From Actinoallomurus purpureus (GTDB taxonomy: Bacteria; Actinomycetota; Actinomycetes; Streptosporangiales; Streptosporangiaceae): a DNA stretch of 64,000 bases. Position 1 is the stretch's first letter. The number at the start of each line of letters is the position of its first letter. The DNA is taken from NCBI RefSeq assembly GCF_024055795.1, contig NZ_JAMXMY010000013.1, positions 62,001 to 126,000 on the forward strand. Direction: 5' to 3'. The notes under the pieces are model-generated. The model saw only the letters and a program-made list of their open reading frames with translations. It had not been told where the DNA came from and did no database searches. The translations under genes were made by a program, and so were the position numbers. This document shows, one piece after another, positions 8,873 through 18,145 of the stretch.

Positions 8873-9754
8873 TTGCGACTCGGGCCGAACAGGTACGGCA
8901 AGGCCGAGACCCGGGTCGTCCGGATCACCAGGGACGGTGGCGTCCACCACATCAAGGACTGCAACGTCAGCGTCTCCCTCTCCGGGGACATGGACGCGGT
9001 CCATCTGGTCGGCGACAACGCGGGGGTCCTGCCGACCGACAGCCAGAAGAACACGGTCTTCGCCTTCGCCAGGAAGTACGGCATCGCCGAGATCGAGGAG
9101 TTCGCGCTGCTGCTGGCACGGCACTTCGTCGACTCGCAGCCCGCCATCCACCACGCGCGGGTCGAGGTCGGGGAGTACTTCTGGGACCGGATCCCGGTGG
9201 ACGGGCGCACGCACCGGGGGCAGCACTCCTTCGTCAGGTCCGGGCGCGAGATCCGCACCTGCGTCGTCCACCACGACGGACCGTCGCGGCAGGTCACGAT
9301 CGTGTCCGGGCTGAAGGGACTGACCGTCCTCAACTCCACCGGTTCGGAGTTCCACGGCTTCGTCGAGGACGAGTACACCACCCTCCGGCCGACCCGCGAC
9401 CGCGTCCTGGCCACCGAGGTCAGCGCCGCGTGGCGGCATTGGGGCGAGCACGAGGACTTCGGCGCGTCGTACGAGCGGGCGCGCCGGGCCATGCTCGACG
9501 CGTTCGCCGGGACCCACAGCCTCTCGCTCCAGCAAACGCTGTACGCGATGGGCGGCCAGGTCCTGGAGGCCTGCGCGGAGATCTGTGAGATCCGCCTCGC
9601 GATGCCCAACAAGCACCATTTCACGGTCGACCTGGAGCCCTTCGGCCTGGACAACCCGCAAGAGGTGTTCTTCGCCGCCGACCGTCCGTACGGCCTGATC
9701 GAGGGCGCCGTCCTCGCCGATGACGCCCCCGACGCCGGTTTCGCCTGGAACTAG
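8873..9754 (+). CDS. Urate oxidase (uricase)
   Basis: This 293-residue, cofactor-free uricase oxidises urate to 5-hydroxyisourate with O2. The tunnel-fold protein shows the N-terminal NRYGKAETRVVRI stretch (catalytic Lys region), DNAGVLPTDSQKNTVFAFA (catalytic Thr region) and the NSTGSEFHGFVEDEYTTL segment (urate-binding). The C-terminal part contains MPNKHHFTVDL. I chose TTG 8873 as the start because GAGGGAG lies about eight bases upstream and the domain begins immediately. Its products feed uraH and uraD just upstream. Confidence 0.95.
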   Translation: MRLGPNRYGKAETRVVRITRDGGVHHIKDCNVSVSLSGDMDAVHLVGDNAGVLPTDSQKNTVFAFARKYGIAEIEEFALLLARHFVDSQPAIHHARVEVGEYFWDRIPVDGRTHRGQHSFVRSGREIRTCVVHHDGPSRQVTIVSGLKGLTVLNSTGSEFHGFVEDEYTTLRPTRDRVLATEVSAAWRHWGEHEDFGASYERARRAMLDAFAGTHSLSLQQTLYAMGGQVLEACAEICEIRLAMPNKHHFTVDLEPFGLDNPQEVFFAADRPYGLIEGAVLADDAPDAGFAWN

Positions 9755-9768
9755 GGGGGACGAGAAGA

Positions 9769-10638
9769 ATGGACTTCCTGCGCCCCACGAGCTGGGAGGA
9801 GGCGCTCGCCGCCAAGGCCGAGCGCCCGGAGGCCCTGCCCATCCAGGGCGGCACCGACGTGATGGTCGAGCTGAACTTCGGCGTGCACCGCCCCGCAGCG
9901 CTCCTCGACCTCGGCCCGGTCCGTGAGCTCGCGACCTGGGAGCCGCTGCCCGACGGATCCGTGCGCGTCGGAGCCGGTGTCCCGTACGCCCGGCTGATCG
10001 CCGAGCTGGGCGACCGGATGCCCGGTCTCGCGCAGGCCGCGCGTACGGTCGGCTCGCCGCAGATCCGGAACCGCGGCACGGTCGGTGGCAACCTCGGCGC
10101 GGCGTCGCCGGCCGGCGACGCGCATCCGCCGCTGCTGGCGGCGGGCGCGGCGTACGAGGTGGAGTCGGCGGCCCAGGGCGTCCGGTCGATCCCGGCCACC
10201 GAGTTCTACCTGGGCGTCAAACGCAACGCGCTGCGGCCCGACGAACTGATCCGCGCGTTCCGGCTGCCTCCGGTGGCGGGTCCGCAGTACTTCTCCAAGA
10301 TCGGCACCCGCAACGCGATGGTGATCGCGGTCTGCTCGTTCTCCATCGCGCTCTTCCCGAGCGAGCGGCGTGTCGGCACCGGACTCGGCTCCGCCGCTCC
10401 GACCCCGCTCCGCGCGTACGCGGCCGAGGAGTTCCTGGCCGACGCGGCGGACTGGGACGGCGACCTGGACGAGGCGGTGGCCGGGCGCTTCGGCGAGCTG
10501 GTCGGCGCGGCGGCGAGCCCGATCGACGACGTGCGCGGCACGGCCGAATACCGCCGGCACGCGCTGGGCGTCATGGCGCGCCGGACCCTGGCCTGGGCGT
10601 GGAACGACCACCGGAAGGGAGCCCTGGAGTGCGCGTGA
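9769..10638 (+). CDS. xdhB: Xanthine dehydrogenase FAD-binding subunit
   Basis: This 289-residue FAD subunit of a molybdenum hydroxylase has MDFLRPTSWEEAL at the N-terminus, the FAD pyrophosphate loop PIQGGTDVMVELN (residues about 25-37), and the second FAD motif TVGSPQIRNRGTVGGNL (about 94-110). A CO dehydrogenase flavoprotein-type C-terminal domain follows. It passes electrons from the iron-sulfur subunit to NAD+ or another acceptor. Its stop overlaps the GTG start of the iron-sulfur subunit by ten bases. Confidence 0.93.
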   Translation: MDFLRPTSWEEALAAKAERPEALPIQGGTDVMVELNFGVHRPAALLDLGPVRELATWEPLPDGSVRVGAGVPYARLIAELGDRMPGLAQAARTVGSPQIRNRGTVGGNLGAASPAGDAHPPLLAAGAAYEVESAAQGVRSIPATEFYLGVKRNALRPDELIRAFRLPPVAGPQYFSKIGTRNAMVIAVCSFSIALFPSERRVGTGLGSAAPTPLRAYAAEEFLADAADWDGDLDEAVAGRFGELVGAAASPIDDVRGTAEYRRHALGVMARRTLAWAWNDHRKGALECA

Positions 10639-11102
10639 GGTTCAGCGTCAACGACCGGGAACAGGTCGCCGACGACGTGTGGGAGGGCGAGAGCCTTCTG
10701 TTCGTGCTCCGCGAGCGCCTGGGCCTGCCCGGTGCCAAGAACGCCTGTGAGCAGGGCGAGTGCGGCTCGTGCACGGTCTACCTCGATGGCGTGCCGGTCT
10801 GTGCGTGCCTCGTCGCCGCGGGGCAGGCGCAGGGCCGGGAGGTGCGGACGGTGGAGGGCCTGGCCTCCGCCGACGGGCTCGCGCCCGTCCAGCAGGCGTT
10901 CGCGGAGTGCGGAGCCGTGCAGTGCGGCTTCTGCACACCGGGCCTGCTCGTGCAGGCCGATGACCTGATCACGCGGGTGCCCGATCCCTCCGACGCGGAG
11001 ATCCGCGAGGCGCTAGCCGGCAACCTGTGCCGTTGCACCGGCTACGAGAAGATCCTGGAGGCCGTACGCCGGGCGGCCGAGCTGAAGGCCGCCGGCCGAT
11101 GA
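10629..11102 (+). CDS. xdhC: Xanthine dehydrogenase [2Fe-2S] subunit
   Basis: This 157-residue protein has two [2Fe-2S] domains. The plant-ferredoxin-type cluster is ligated by the cysteines in NACEQGECGSCTVY plus a later VCAC cysteine, and the four-helix domain carries CGFCTPG and NLCRCTGYE. It relays electrons from the molybdopterin subunit to FAD. GTG 10629 gives the start that overlaps xdhB; GTG 10635 is an alternative. The ATG of the next gene overlaps the stop (ATGA). Confidence 0.93.
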   Translation: MRVRFSVNDREQVADDVWEGESLLFVLRERLGLPGAKNACEQGECGSCTVYLDGVPVCACLVAAGQAQGREVRTVEGLASADGLAPVQQAFAECGAVQCGFCTPGLLVQADDLITRVPDPSDAEIREALAGNLCRCTGYEKILEAVRRAAELKAAGR

Positions 11103-12460
11103 CCGTCATCATCGAGGGTGCCTACCTCGCGCCGGTCGTCGGCGCCGAGATCCCCGACGGCCATCTGGTGATCGAAGGCGACCGGATCACCGCGATCGGG
11201 TCCGGTCCGGCGCCGTCCGCCGTCGGCGCGGACCCGGCGGAGCGGATCGACGCCCGGGGCTGCCTGGTCACACCGGGCCTGGTCAACACCCACCATCACC
11301 TCTATCAGTGGGCCTCTCAGGGGCTGGCCAAGGACGACACGCTCTTCGACTGGCTGGTGACGCTCTACCCGACCTGGGCGCGGATGGACGCCGAGGTCGT
11401 GAGCGGAGCGGCCGCCGCCGGGCTCGGCTGGCTGGCCAGATCGGGCACGACGACCACCACCGACCACCACTACGTCTTCCCCAAGGGCCGCGGTGACCTG
11501 TTCGCCGCCGAGATCGATGCCGCCCGGCGCATCGGCGTCCGCTTCCATCCCTGCCGGGGCTCGATGGACCGCGGGCGATCGGACGGCGGACTGCCGCCGG
11601 ACGAGGTGGTGGAGAGGCTCGACGACATTCTCGACGCCACCGCCGCCGCGATCGACGCCTACCACGACGACTCGTTCTCCTCCATGCTGCGGATCGCGGT
11701 GGCCCCCTGCTCTCCGTTCTCCGTCAGCAAGGAGCTGCTGGTCGAGTCGGCCGCCCTGGCGCGGGCCAAGGGCGTACGACTGCACACCCACCTCGCCGAG
11801 ACCCTCGACGAAGAGGAGTACTGCCGCGAGCAGCTGAACCGCACTCCGGTGGAGTACATGGAGCAGGTCGGCTGGCTCGGCGACGACGTCTGGTTCGCGC
11901 ACACCGTCCACCTGAGCGACTCCGACATCGCCACGATGGCGGACACGGGCACCGGAACGGCACACTGCCCCAGCTCCAACGCGCGGCTGGGCGCCGGCAT
12001 CGCCCGGGTCCGCGACCTGCTCGGCGCCGGCGTCCCGGTCGGCCTGGGAGTGGACGGCCCGGCGTCGGCCGAGATGGTCCCCATGATCGGCGAGCTCCGG
12101 CAGACCATGTACCTGCAGCGGGCCCGGTACGGCCCGAGCGCGCTGACCGCCCGGCAGGCCCTGGAACTCGGCACTCTCGGCGGCGCCCGGCTCCTCGGCC
12201 GGCAGAACGAGATCGGCTCCCTGGAGGTCGGCAAGCTCGCCGACGTCGCCGTCTGGCGGGTGGACGGCTTTCACGCGGCGGTCGGCGACCCGGTGGTCGC
12301 CCTCGTCCACGGCCAGTCCCCGCCGCTGGCCAGGCTGCTGGTGGGCGGCCGGACGGTGGTGGCCGACGACGTGCTCGTCTCCGCGCCGCAGCATGAGATC
12401 GCCGAGGCGGGCGCCACCGCGCGCCGCCGCCTGATGGAACTGGCGAAGGAGGTCCGGTGA
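11099..12460 (+). CDS. 8-oxoguanine deaminase / guanine-type amidohydrolase
   Basis: This 453-residue metal-dependent amidohydrolase has N-terminal VTPGLVNTHHHLYQ (HxH metal site), DHHYVFPKG, LHTHLAETLDEEEYC (metal His and catalytic Glu), a later FAHTVHL, and a GVDGPAS metal Asp. These features match the AtzB/8-oxoguanine deaminase group, which gives urate from 8-oxoguanine or xanthine from guanine. Lying between xanthine dehydrogenase subunits and upstream of allantoinase, it fits purine entry into the urate pathway. The exact substrate cannot be settled from sequence; guanine deaminase is the main alternative. Confidence 0.85.
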   Translation: MTVIIEGAYLAPVVGAEIPDGHLVIEGDRITAIGSGPAPSAVGADPAERIDARGCLVTPGLVNTHHHLYQWASQGLAKDDTLFDWLVTLYPTWARMDAEVVSGAAAAGLGWLARSGTTTTTDHHYVFPKGRGDLFAAEIDAARRIGVRFHPCRGSMDRGRSDGGLPPDEVVERLDDILDATAAAIDAYHDDSFSSMLRIAVAPCSPFSVSKELLVESAALARAKGVRLHTHLAETLDEEEYCREQLNRTPVEYMEQVGWLGDDVWFAHTVHLSDSDIATMADTGTGTAHCPSSNARLGAGIARVRDLLGAGVPVGLGVDGPASAEMVPMIGELRQTMYLQRARYGPSALTARQALELGTLGGARLLGRQNEIGSLEVGKLADVAVWRVDGFHAAVGDPVVALVHGQSPPLARLLVGGRTVVADDVLVSAPQHEIAEAGATARRRLMELAKEVR

Positions 12461-14766
12461 CGACGGTTCCGGTATCCGCGGCGAAGGACGTCGTCGCCCC
12501 CGGCCGGGGCGGGGTGGGCGACAGCGTGCTCCGGCCCGACGGCACGCTCAAGGTCACGGGCGAGTTCGCCTACGCCTCCGACCTCTGGATCGACGGGATG
12601 CTGTTCGGCGTGACGCTGCGCAGCCCGCACGCACGCGCCAGGATCCGCTCGATCGACGTCGGCCCCGCACTCGCGGTGCCCGGTGTCGAGGCGGTCCTCA
12701 CGCACGAGGACGTGCCCGGGCGCAAGGTGTACGGACTGGAGCACGCCGACCAGCCCGTGCTCGCCATCGGCGAGGTCCGTCACCAGGGCGAGCCGATCGC
12801 GCTGGTCGCCGCCGATCACCCGGAGACGGCCCGGCACGCGGCGGAGCAGATCAGGGTCGGGTGGGAGGTCCTGGAACCGATCACCGACGCGCGGGCCGTC
12901 ATCGCCGACCCGGACAGCCTCAGAGTCCAGGACCGCGGCGGCATCGCCCGCCACCAGCCGGTCCGTGTGGGAGACATGGTCGCCGCCCGCGCGCGGGCGG
13001 AGGTCGTCGTGTCCGGGGACTTCTCCGTCGGCATCCAGGACCAGGCGTTCCTCGGGCCGGAGTCCGGCCTGGCGGTCCCGGGTGAGGACGGCGGAATCGA
13101 CCTGTTCGTCGCCACCCAGTGGCTGCACAACGACCTCCGGCAGATCGCGCCGTGCCTCGGTCTGCCCGATGAGAAGGTCCGGATGACACTGGCCGGCGTC
13201 GGCGGAGCGTTCGGCGGCCGCGAGGACCTGTCGATGCAGATCCACGCCGGCATGCTGGCGCTGCGCACCGGCCGGCCGGTCAAAATCGTCTACAACCGGT
13301 ACGAGTCGTTCTTCGGCCACGTGCACCGGCATCCGGCGCTGATGCGCTACGAGTACGGCGCGACCCGCGACGGCAGGATCCTTTACGCCGACGCCGAGAT
13401 CGTCCTCGACGGCGGCGCCTACACCTCCTCCACGCTCGCCGTGGTGGCGAACGCGGCCTCCCTCGGCCTCGGACCGTACGAGATCCCCAACATCGAGATC
13501 GACGCGTACGGCGTCTACACCAACAACCCGCCCTGCGGCGCGATGCGGGGATTCGGCGCGGTGCAGGCCTGCTTCGCCTACGAGTCGATGATGGACCGGC
13601 TCGGCGAGGCGTGCGGCGTCGGGCCGGTCGAGATCCGCCGGATCAACGCCGTCGGCCAGGGTTCCAAGCTGGCCACCGGCCAGGTCATCGACTCGCCGGC
13701 ACCTCTCGCCGACATGCTCACCCGGCTGGAGGCGATGCCGCTGCCCGCGCCGCCGGACACCGCCGACCTCCGGAACCTGCCGGGCGGCGTCTCCCAGACC
13801 ACCCACGGCGAGGGCGTGGCCCGCGGCGTCGGCTATGGCGTGGGCATCAAGAACATCTGTTTCTCCGAGGGCTTCGACGACTACTCGACCGCCCGGGTGC
13901 GGCTGGAGGTCGTCGGCGGCGAGGCGACGGCGGTAGTGCACACCGCCGCCGCCGAGGTCGGCCAGGGCCTGGTCACACTGCAGGCGCAGATCGCCCGTAC
14001 CGAACTGGGCGTCGACCGGGTCGTCATCCAGCCGGCGGACAACGGAGTGGGCGACGCCGGCTCCTCCTCCGCCTCACGCCAGTCCTACATGACCGGCGGC
14101 GCGGTGAAGGCGGCCTGCGAGGCGGTCCGCGCGGACGTCCTCGCGCTGGCCCGGGAACGCCTCGGCGGGACCTACGAGGATCTGTCGCTCATCGGCGGAA
14201 AGGTGGTGTCGGCGTCGGCGGGCGCGCTGGCCGAGATCGCCGACGTCCTCGGCGACCGGGTCGTCGAGCAGACCCGCGAGTACCACCACCGGCCCACCGT
14301 CGCCATGGATCCGGTCACCGGACAGGGCGACACCCACGTCCAGCTCGCGCTCTGCGTGCACCGCGCCGTGGTCGACGTCGACGTCGAGCTCGGCCTGGTC
14401 AAGGTGGTGGAGCTGGCCGCCGTCCAGGACGTCGGGAAGATCATGAACCGGCTCTCGCTGGAAGGCCAGATCCACGGCGGCTCCGCGCAGGGCCTCGGGC
14501 TGGCGCTGATGGAGGAGATCGTCGTCCAGGACGGCCTCGTCCGGAACCCGTCCTTCACCGACTACCTCATCCCCACGATCCTCGACATGCCGCCCATGCG
14601 GCTGGACATCCTCGAGAGTCCCGACCCGGCCGCCCCGTACGGGCTGCGGGGTGCCGGAGAGCCGCCCACGCTCTCCTCCACGCCGGCCATCGTCGCGGCC
14701 GTCCGCGACGCCACCGGACGGGCGCTCACCCGGGTACCGATCCGACCGGAGCACATATGCCGCTGA
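12457..14766 (+). CDS. xdhA: Xanthine dehydrogenase molybdenum-cofactor subunit
   Basis: This 769-residue protein oxidises hypoxanthine or xanthine to urate. It has an Ald_Xan_dh_C N-terminal domain (GVGDSVLRPDGTLKVTGEFAYASD), MoCo-binding stretches (GGAFGGRED, PPCGAMRGFGAVQ, GDAGSSSASRQSYMTGG) and the C-terminal active-site Glu motif GLRGAGEPPTL. GAAGGAGG precedes the GTG start, which overlaps the previous stop. In bacterial three-subunit enzymes this chain pairs with the FAD and 2Fe-2S subunits encoded just upstream. The deaminase gene inserted between them is unusual but keeps the operon compact. Confidence 0.94.
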   Translation: MTTVPVSAAKDVVAPGRGGVGDSVLRPDGTLKVTGEFAYASDLWIDGMLFGVTLRSPHARARIRSIDVGPALAVPGVEAVLTHEDVPGRKVYGLEHADQPVLAIGEVRHQGEPIALVAADHPETARHAAEQIRVGWEVLEPITDARAVIADPDSLRVQDRGGIARHQPVRVGDMVAARARAEVVVSGDFSVGIQDQAFLGPESGLAVPGEDGGIDLFVATQWLHNDLRQIAPCLGLPDEKVRMTLAGVGGAFGGREDLSMQIHAGMLALRTGRPVKIVYNRYESFFGHVHRHPALMRYEYGATRDGRILYADAEIVLDGGAYTSSTLAVVANAASLGLGPYEIPNIEIDAYGVYTNNPPCGAMRGFGAVQACFAYESMMDRLGEACGVGPVEIRRINAVGQGSKLATGQVIDSPAPLADMLTRLEAMPLPAPPDTADLRNLPGGVSQTTHGEGVARGVGYGVGIKNICFSEGFDDYSTARVRLEVVGGEATAVVHTAAAEVGQGLVTLQAQIARTELGVDRVVIQPADNGVGDAGSSSASRQSYMTGGAVKAACEAVRADVLALARERLGGTYEDLSLIGGKVVSASAGALAEIADVLGDRVVEQTREYHHRPTVAMDPVTGQGDTHVQLALCVHRAVVDVDVELGLVKVVELAAVQDVGKIMNRLSLEGQIHGGSAQGLGLALMEEIVVQDGLVRNPSFTDYLIPTILDMPPMRLDILESPDPAAPYGLRGAGEPPTLSSTPAIVAAVRDATGRALTRVPIRPEHICR

Positions 14767-15140
14767 TGTTCCTCAATGGCGGGGCGATGCGAGGCGGGCC
14801 GCTGCATCACCTCCTGGACGGCGCGCCGCTGGCCGCCGCGACCACGACCGCACCCCGATACCGCTTCTACTCGGTCGCCGACCGGTTCCCCGCGCTCCTT
14901 CCGGTCGCGCACGGCGGGGCCCGCATCGCGGGCGAGGTCTACGACGTGCCGATGGACGTGCTGCGCGACCGGCTGCTGCCGGCCGAGCCGCCCGAACTGG
15001 AACTGGGCGTGATCGAGCTGGTCGACGGCACGTCGTCCCTGGCCATGGTGCTCCGCCGCCCGTCGACGTCCTTCCCCGAACTGCTCGACATCACCGAACA
15101 CGGCGACTGGTCCGCCTACCGGAGAACGACGTCCCCATGA
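14757..15140 (+). CDS. Stand-alone allophanate hydrolase C-terminal-like (AtzF_C) protein
   Basis: This 127-residue protein resembles the C-terminal gamma-glutamylcyclotransferase-fold domain of allophanate hydrolase: LMFLNGGAMRGGPLHHLL, then TAPRYRFYSV, GGARIAGEVYDVP and ELGVIELVDG. No amidase domain is encoded next to it. In AtzF this domain acts on the N-carboxycarbamate released by the amidase half. Its role alone is not established to my knowledge. Packed between XDH and allantoinase with overlapping starts (ten bases and four bases), it is clearly part of the pathway operon and may act on a ureido compound. Confidence 0.7.
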   Translation: MPLMFLNGGAMRGGPLHHLLDGAPLAAATTTAPRYRFYSVADRFPALLPVAHGGARIAGEVYDVPMDVLRDRLLPAEPPELELGVIELVDGTSSLAMVLRRPSTSFPELLDITEHGDWSAYRRTTSP

Positions 15141-16450
15141 GCCCGGACTCCGTCTTCGACCTGGTCGTGCGCTCGCGTCGTACGCTGTTTCCGGAGGGGG
15201 AACGGCCCGCGGCCGTGGCCGTGCGGAACGGGAGGATCGCCGCCGTCGGCGACCACGATGGCGCTCCGCCGGCCGGCACCCGGGTGGACCTCGGCGACAT
15301 CGCGCTGCTCCCGGGGCTCGTCGACACGCACGTCCACGTCAACGAGCCGGGCCGTACGGAGTGGGAGGGCTTCGCCACGGCGACCCGCGCCGCCGCGGCC
15401 GGCGGAGTGACCACCATCGTGGACATGCCGCTGAACTCGCTTCCGCCCGTGACCACCGCCGCGGCGCTGGCAGTCAAGAAGGAGGCGGCGGAGGGGCGAT
15501 GCTTCGTCGACGTCGGCTTCTGGGGCGGTGCGGTCCCCGGAAACACGCGGGAGCTGCGGGCACTGCACGACCTCGGGGTCTTCGGCTTCAAGTGCTTCAC
15601 CGCCGACTCCGGCGTGCCGGAGTTCCCGCCGCTGTCGTACGACGCGATGGAGGAGGCGTTCGCCGAGATCGCGTCCTTCCAGGGCCTGGTCATCGTGCAC
15701 GCCGAGGACCCGGGGGCGCTGTCGGCCCCGGCAGACGGCGGTTATGACGCCTTCCTGGCCGCGCGGCCGCCGAGCGCGGAGCACAAGGCCGTCGAGCAGG
15801 TGATCCGGCTGGCCGAGACGACGGGGGCACGGGCGCACATCCTGCACCTGTCGGCCGCCGACTGCGTCGAGCCGCTGGCCCGGGCACGGGCCCGGGGCGT
15901 GCGGATCACCGCCGAGACCTGCCCGCACTACCTGACGCTGTCGGCCGCCGAGATCCGGCCGGGCGCCACTCACTTCAAGTGCTGCCCGCCGATCCGCGAC
16001 GCCGCCAACCGGGACGGGCTCTGGCACGGCCTTGCCGCCGGAGTGGTCGGCTGCGTCGTGACGGACCACTCGCCGTGCCCGCCCGAACTCAAGCGCGGCG
16101 GGTTCGACGAGGCCTGGGGTGGGATCTCCTCCCTGCAGCTCGGCCTGCCCGCCGTCTGGACCGAGGCGCGCCGGCGCGGTCACGACCTGGCGGACGTGGT
16201 GCAGTGGATGTCGGCCGCGCCGGCGGCGCTGGCGGGCGCCCAGGGCAAGGGCGCCATCGCGGTCGGGAACGACGCCGATCTGGTGGCGTTCGCCCCGGAC
16301 GAGGCGTTCACCGTCGACCCGGCGGCGCTACGGACCCGTCACCACGTCACGCCCTATACGGGCCGCGAGCTCACCGGCGTGGTGCGGGCCACCTGGCTGC
16401 GCGGCGAGATCGTGGGCGACACGCCGCGCGGGCGTCTCTTGGGGAGATGA
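15137..16450 (+). CDS. allB: Allantoinase
   Basis: This 437-residue cyclic amidohydrolase opens allantoin to allantoate. It shows the metal-site motif DTHVHVNEPGRTEWEGF, a carbamylation-type Lys in FGFKCFTADSG, ILHLSAAD, ETCPHYLTL and the TDHSPCPPELKRGGF segment typical of allantoinase rather than dihydropyrimidinase. ATG 15137 overlaps the preceding stop. The product is the substrate of allantoicase encoded three bases downstream. Confidence 0.95.
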   Translation: MSPDSVFDLVVRSRRTLFPEGERPAAVAVRNGRIAAVGDHDGAPPAGTRVDLGDIALLPGLVDTHVHVNEPGRTEWEGFATATRAAAAGGVTTIVDMPLNSLPPVTTAAALAVKKEAAEGRCFVDVGFWGGAVPGNTRELRALHDLGVFGFKCFTADSGVPEFPPLSYDAMEEAFAEIASFQGLVIVHAEDPGALSAPADGGYDAFLAARPPSAEHKAVEQVIRLAETTGARAHILHLSAADCVEPLARARARGVRITAETCPHYLTLSAAEIRPGATHFKCCPPIRDAANRDGLWHGLAAGVVGCVVTDHSPCPPELKRGGFDEAWGGISSLQLGLPAVWTEARRRGHDLADVVQWMSAAPAALAGAQGKGAIAVGNDADLVAFAPDEAFTVDPAALRTRHHVTPYTGRELTGVVRATWLRGEIVGDTPRGRLLGR

Positions 16451-16453
16451 TCG

Positions 16454-17533
16454 ATGGCCGACTTCACGTCTCTGCCAGATCTGGCGGTCCGGAATCTCGG
16501 CGGATCCGTCATCGCCGCGAGCGACGAGTCCTTCGCGGAGCGGGAGAACCTGATCAACCCCTGGGCGGCCGGGCACCAGGCGGAGACCTTCGGGCGGAAG
16601 GGCCAGGTCTACGACGGCTGGGAGACCGCCCGGCGGCGGCCGTCCGTGCTCGGGCTGAAGGTCGACGACCGCGGCCACGACTGGGCGCTGGTCCGGCTCG
16701 GACTGCCCGGTGTGATCCGGGGGGTCGTCATCGACACCGCCTGGTTCCGGGGAAACTTCCCGGCGTACGCGTCGGTCGAGGCATGCGCGGCGGAGGGGCA
16801 TCCGTCGGCCGAGGAGCTCGCGGCCCGCGAGTGGGCGGAGATCGTGCCGCGGAGCCCGCTGAGCGGGGACGCCCGGCACCCGTTCCCGGTCCAGGCGGCG
16901 CGGCGGTTCACCCATGTCCGCCTGAACATCTTCCCGGACGGCGGTGTCGCGCGGCTCCGCGTGCACGGCGAGGTCGTCCCGGACCCGCGGCTGCTGACCG
17001 GCCTGACGGTGGACCTGGCGGCGCTGGAGAACGGCGCGCGCGTCACGGGCTGCTCGAACCTGTTCTACTCCACGCCGGAGAACATCCTGGCCCCCGGCCT
17101 GCCGCGCCACCAGGGGGAGGGCTGGGAGACCGCGCGCCGGCGCGACGACGGCAACGACTGGGTCACGGTCGAGCTGGCCGCCCCCGGAGTGCCGAGGCTG
17201 GTCGAAATCGACACCACGCACCTCAAGTTCAACGCTCCCGGCTGGGTCGCGCTCTCCGGCCGGGACGCCCAGGCGCAGGAAGAGTGGGTCCCCCTGCTGC
17301 CGCCGACCCGGATCCAGCCGGACGGCCGCCACCGGTTCCGGCTGGACAGCGCCGCCCCGCCGCCCGAGGTGACGGACGTACGACTGGACATCTACCCCGA
17401 CGGCGGCATCGGCCGGCTCCGCGTCTGGGGCGAGCTGACAGAGGACGGCGAGCGTACCCTCCGCGACCGCTGGGACGCCTTCGTCTGTGCGGTCGGCTCC
17501 GGATCGGGCGGCAGGGTCTATGCCGCTGAATAG
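16454..17533 (+). CDS. alc: Allantoicase
   Basis: This 359-residue protein hydrolyses allantoate to ureidoglycolate and urea. The chain is a tandem repeat of two allantoicase jelly-roll domains. Each half has a GWETARRR motif (near residues 56 and 222), a downstream V-x-IDTxxF/LKxN strand, and an RLNIFPDGGVARLRV-type closing strand (near 156 and 312). Length is normal. Last gene of the urate operon. The urea released can be used by the urease encoded 4.5 kb downstream. No ureidoglycolate lyase gene is visible in the window. Confidence 0.94.
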   Translation: MADFTSLPDLAVRNLGGSVIAASDESFAERENLINPWAAGHQAETFGRKGQVYDGWETARRRPSVLGLKVDDRGHDWALVRLGLPGVIRGVVIDTAWFRGNFPAYASVEACAAEGHPSAEELAAREWAEIVPRSPLSGDARHPFPVQAARRFTHVRLNIFPDGGVARLRVHGEVVPDPRLLTGLTVDLAALENGARVTGCSNLFYSTPENILAPGLPRHQGEGWETARRRDDGNDWVTVELAAPGVPRLVEIDTTHLKFNAPGWVALSGRDAQAQEEWVPLLPPTRIQPDGRHRFRLDSAAPPPEVTDVRLDIYPDGGIGRLRVWGELTEDGERTLRDRWDAFVCAVGSGSGGRVYAAE

Positions 17534-17540
17534 GCCGTCG

Positions 17541-17858
17541 TCATGCCCGGGTGCTGGTATCGACAAGGCTGAGCAGGCCCGGAAAGCGCTCGTCGAGTTC
17601 CTTGCGGCGTAGCGTCACCTTCCGGCTGTTGCCGTAGTCCACCTGGCGCGTCAGGCCGGCCTCACGCAGTACCCGGAAGTGGTGGGTCAGCGTGGACTTG
17701 GACACGTCAAGGTTGAACGACGCGCACGTGCGCTCGACGCCGTCCTCTTCCCTGCGCAGGTCCTCGATCACCTTGCGCCGGTGAGGGTCGGCCAGCGCCG
17801 CGAACAGGGCCCCGATCTCCATCTCCTCAACGGACGGGTGGCCTTCAGAGTCTGGCAT
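17541..17858 (-). CDS. ArsR-family winged-helix repressor
   Basis: This 105-residue winged helix-turn-helix protein has FAALADPHRRKVIEDLRR at the N-terminus, recognition helix DVSKSTLTHHFRVLREAGL and wing VDYGNSRKVTLRR. No ArsR metal-binding cysteine pair (CVC) is present, so it is probably not a metal sensor. GAGGGGG precedes the ATG. A copy of the palindrome GGTACG-N10-CGTACC sits directly upstream of that ribosome site, and two better copies lie before the divergent SDR gene. It therefore likely represses both itself and the SDR. Confidence 0.9.
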   Translation of the reverse strand: MPDSEGHPSVEEMEIGALFAALADPHRRKVIEDLRREEDGVERTCASFNLDVSKSTLTHHFRVLREAGLTRQVDYGNSRKVTLRRKELDERFPGLLSLVDTSTRA

Positions 17859-17869
17859 GACACCCCCTC

Positions 17870-17891
17870 AGGTACGTCATGAATCGTACCA
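17870..17891. promoter_or_regulatory. Palindromic operator copy 1 (arsR side)
   Basis: AGGTACGT-N6-TCGTACCA is a 22-base site whose inner arms GGTACG/CGTACC are perfect. It matches the two operators at 18105 and 18146 and abuts the ribosome-binding site of the ArsR gene, the expected place for autorepression. Confidence 0.75.
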
Positions 17892-18104
17892 TCGGGCCAC
17901 GCCTGTGAGATCGTGTAGAGCTTGCGCGCACGTGGAGCGTGGGGCGCATCAGCCGATGATTCGACGTGCGTCGCGCTGTGTCAAAGTGTAGATAGACGCG
18001 GTCGCGGCCGTACCTGCTGAAGTGGGTGCCGCGGCGGGCGCGAGACCTGCCGCAGGTCATCCTTATTCCAATCGGGCGGGGGCGACGGCGAAGGCGGGGC
18101 CCGA

Positions 18105-18126
18105 AGGTACGACTTGCATCGTACCT
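18105..18126. promoter_or_regulatory. Palindromic operator copy 2
   Basis: AGGTACGA-N6-TCGTACCT, with perfect 8-base arms. Its start is 41 bases from the start of copy 3, about four helical turns, so both would be bound on the same DNA face. Confidence 0.8.
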
Positions 18127-18145
18127 AGGATGCCTGCTAGACCGT

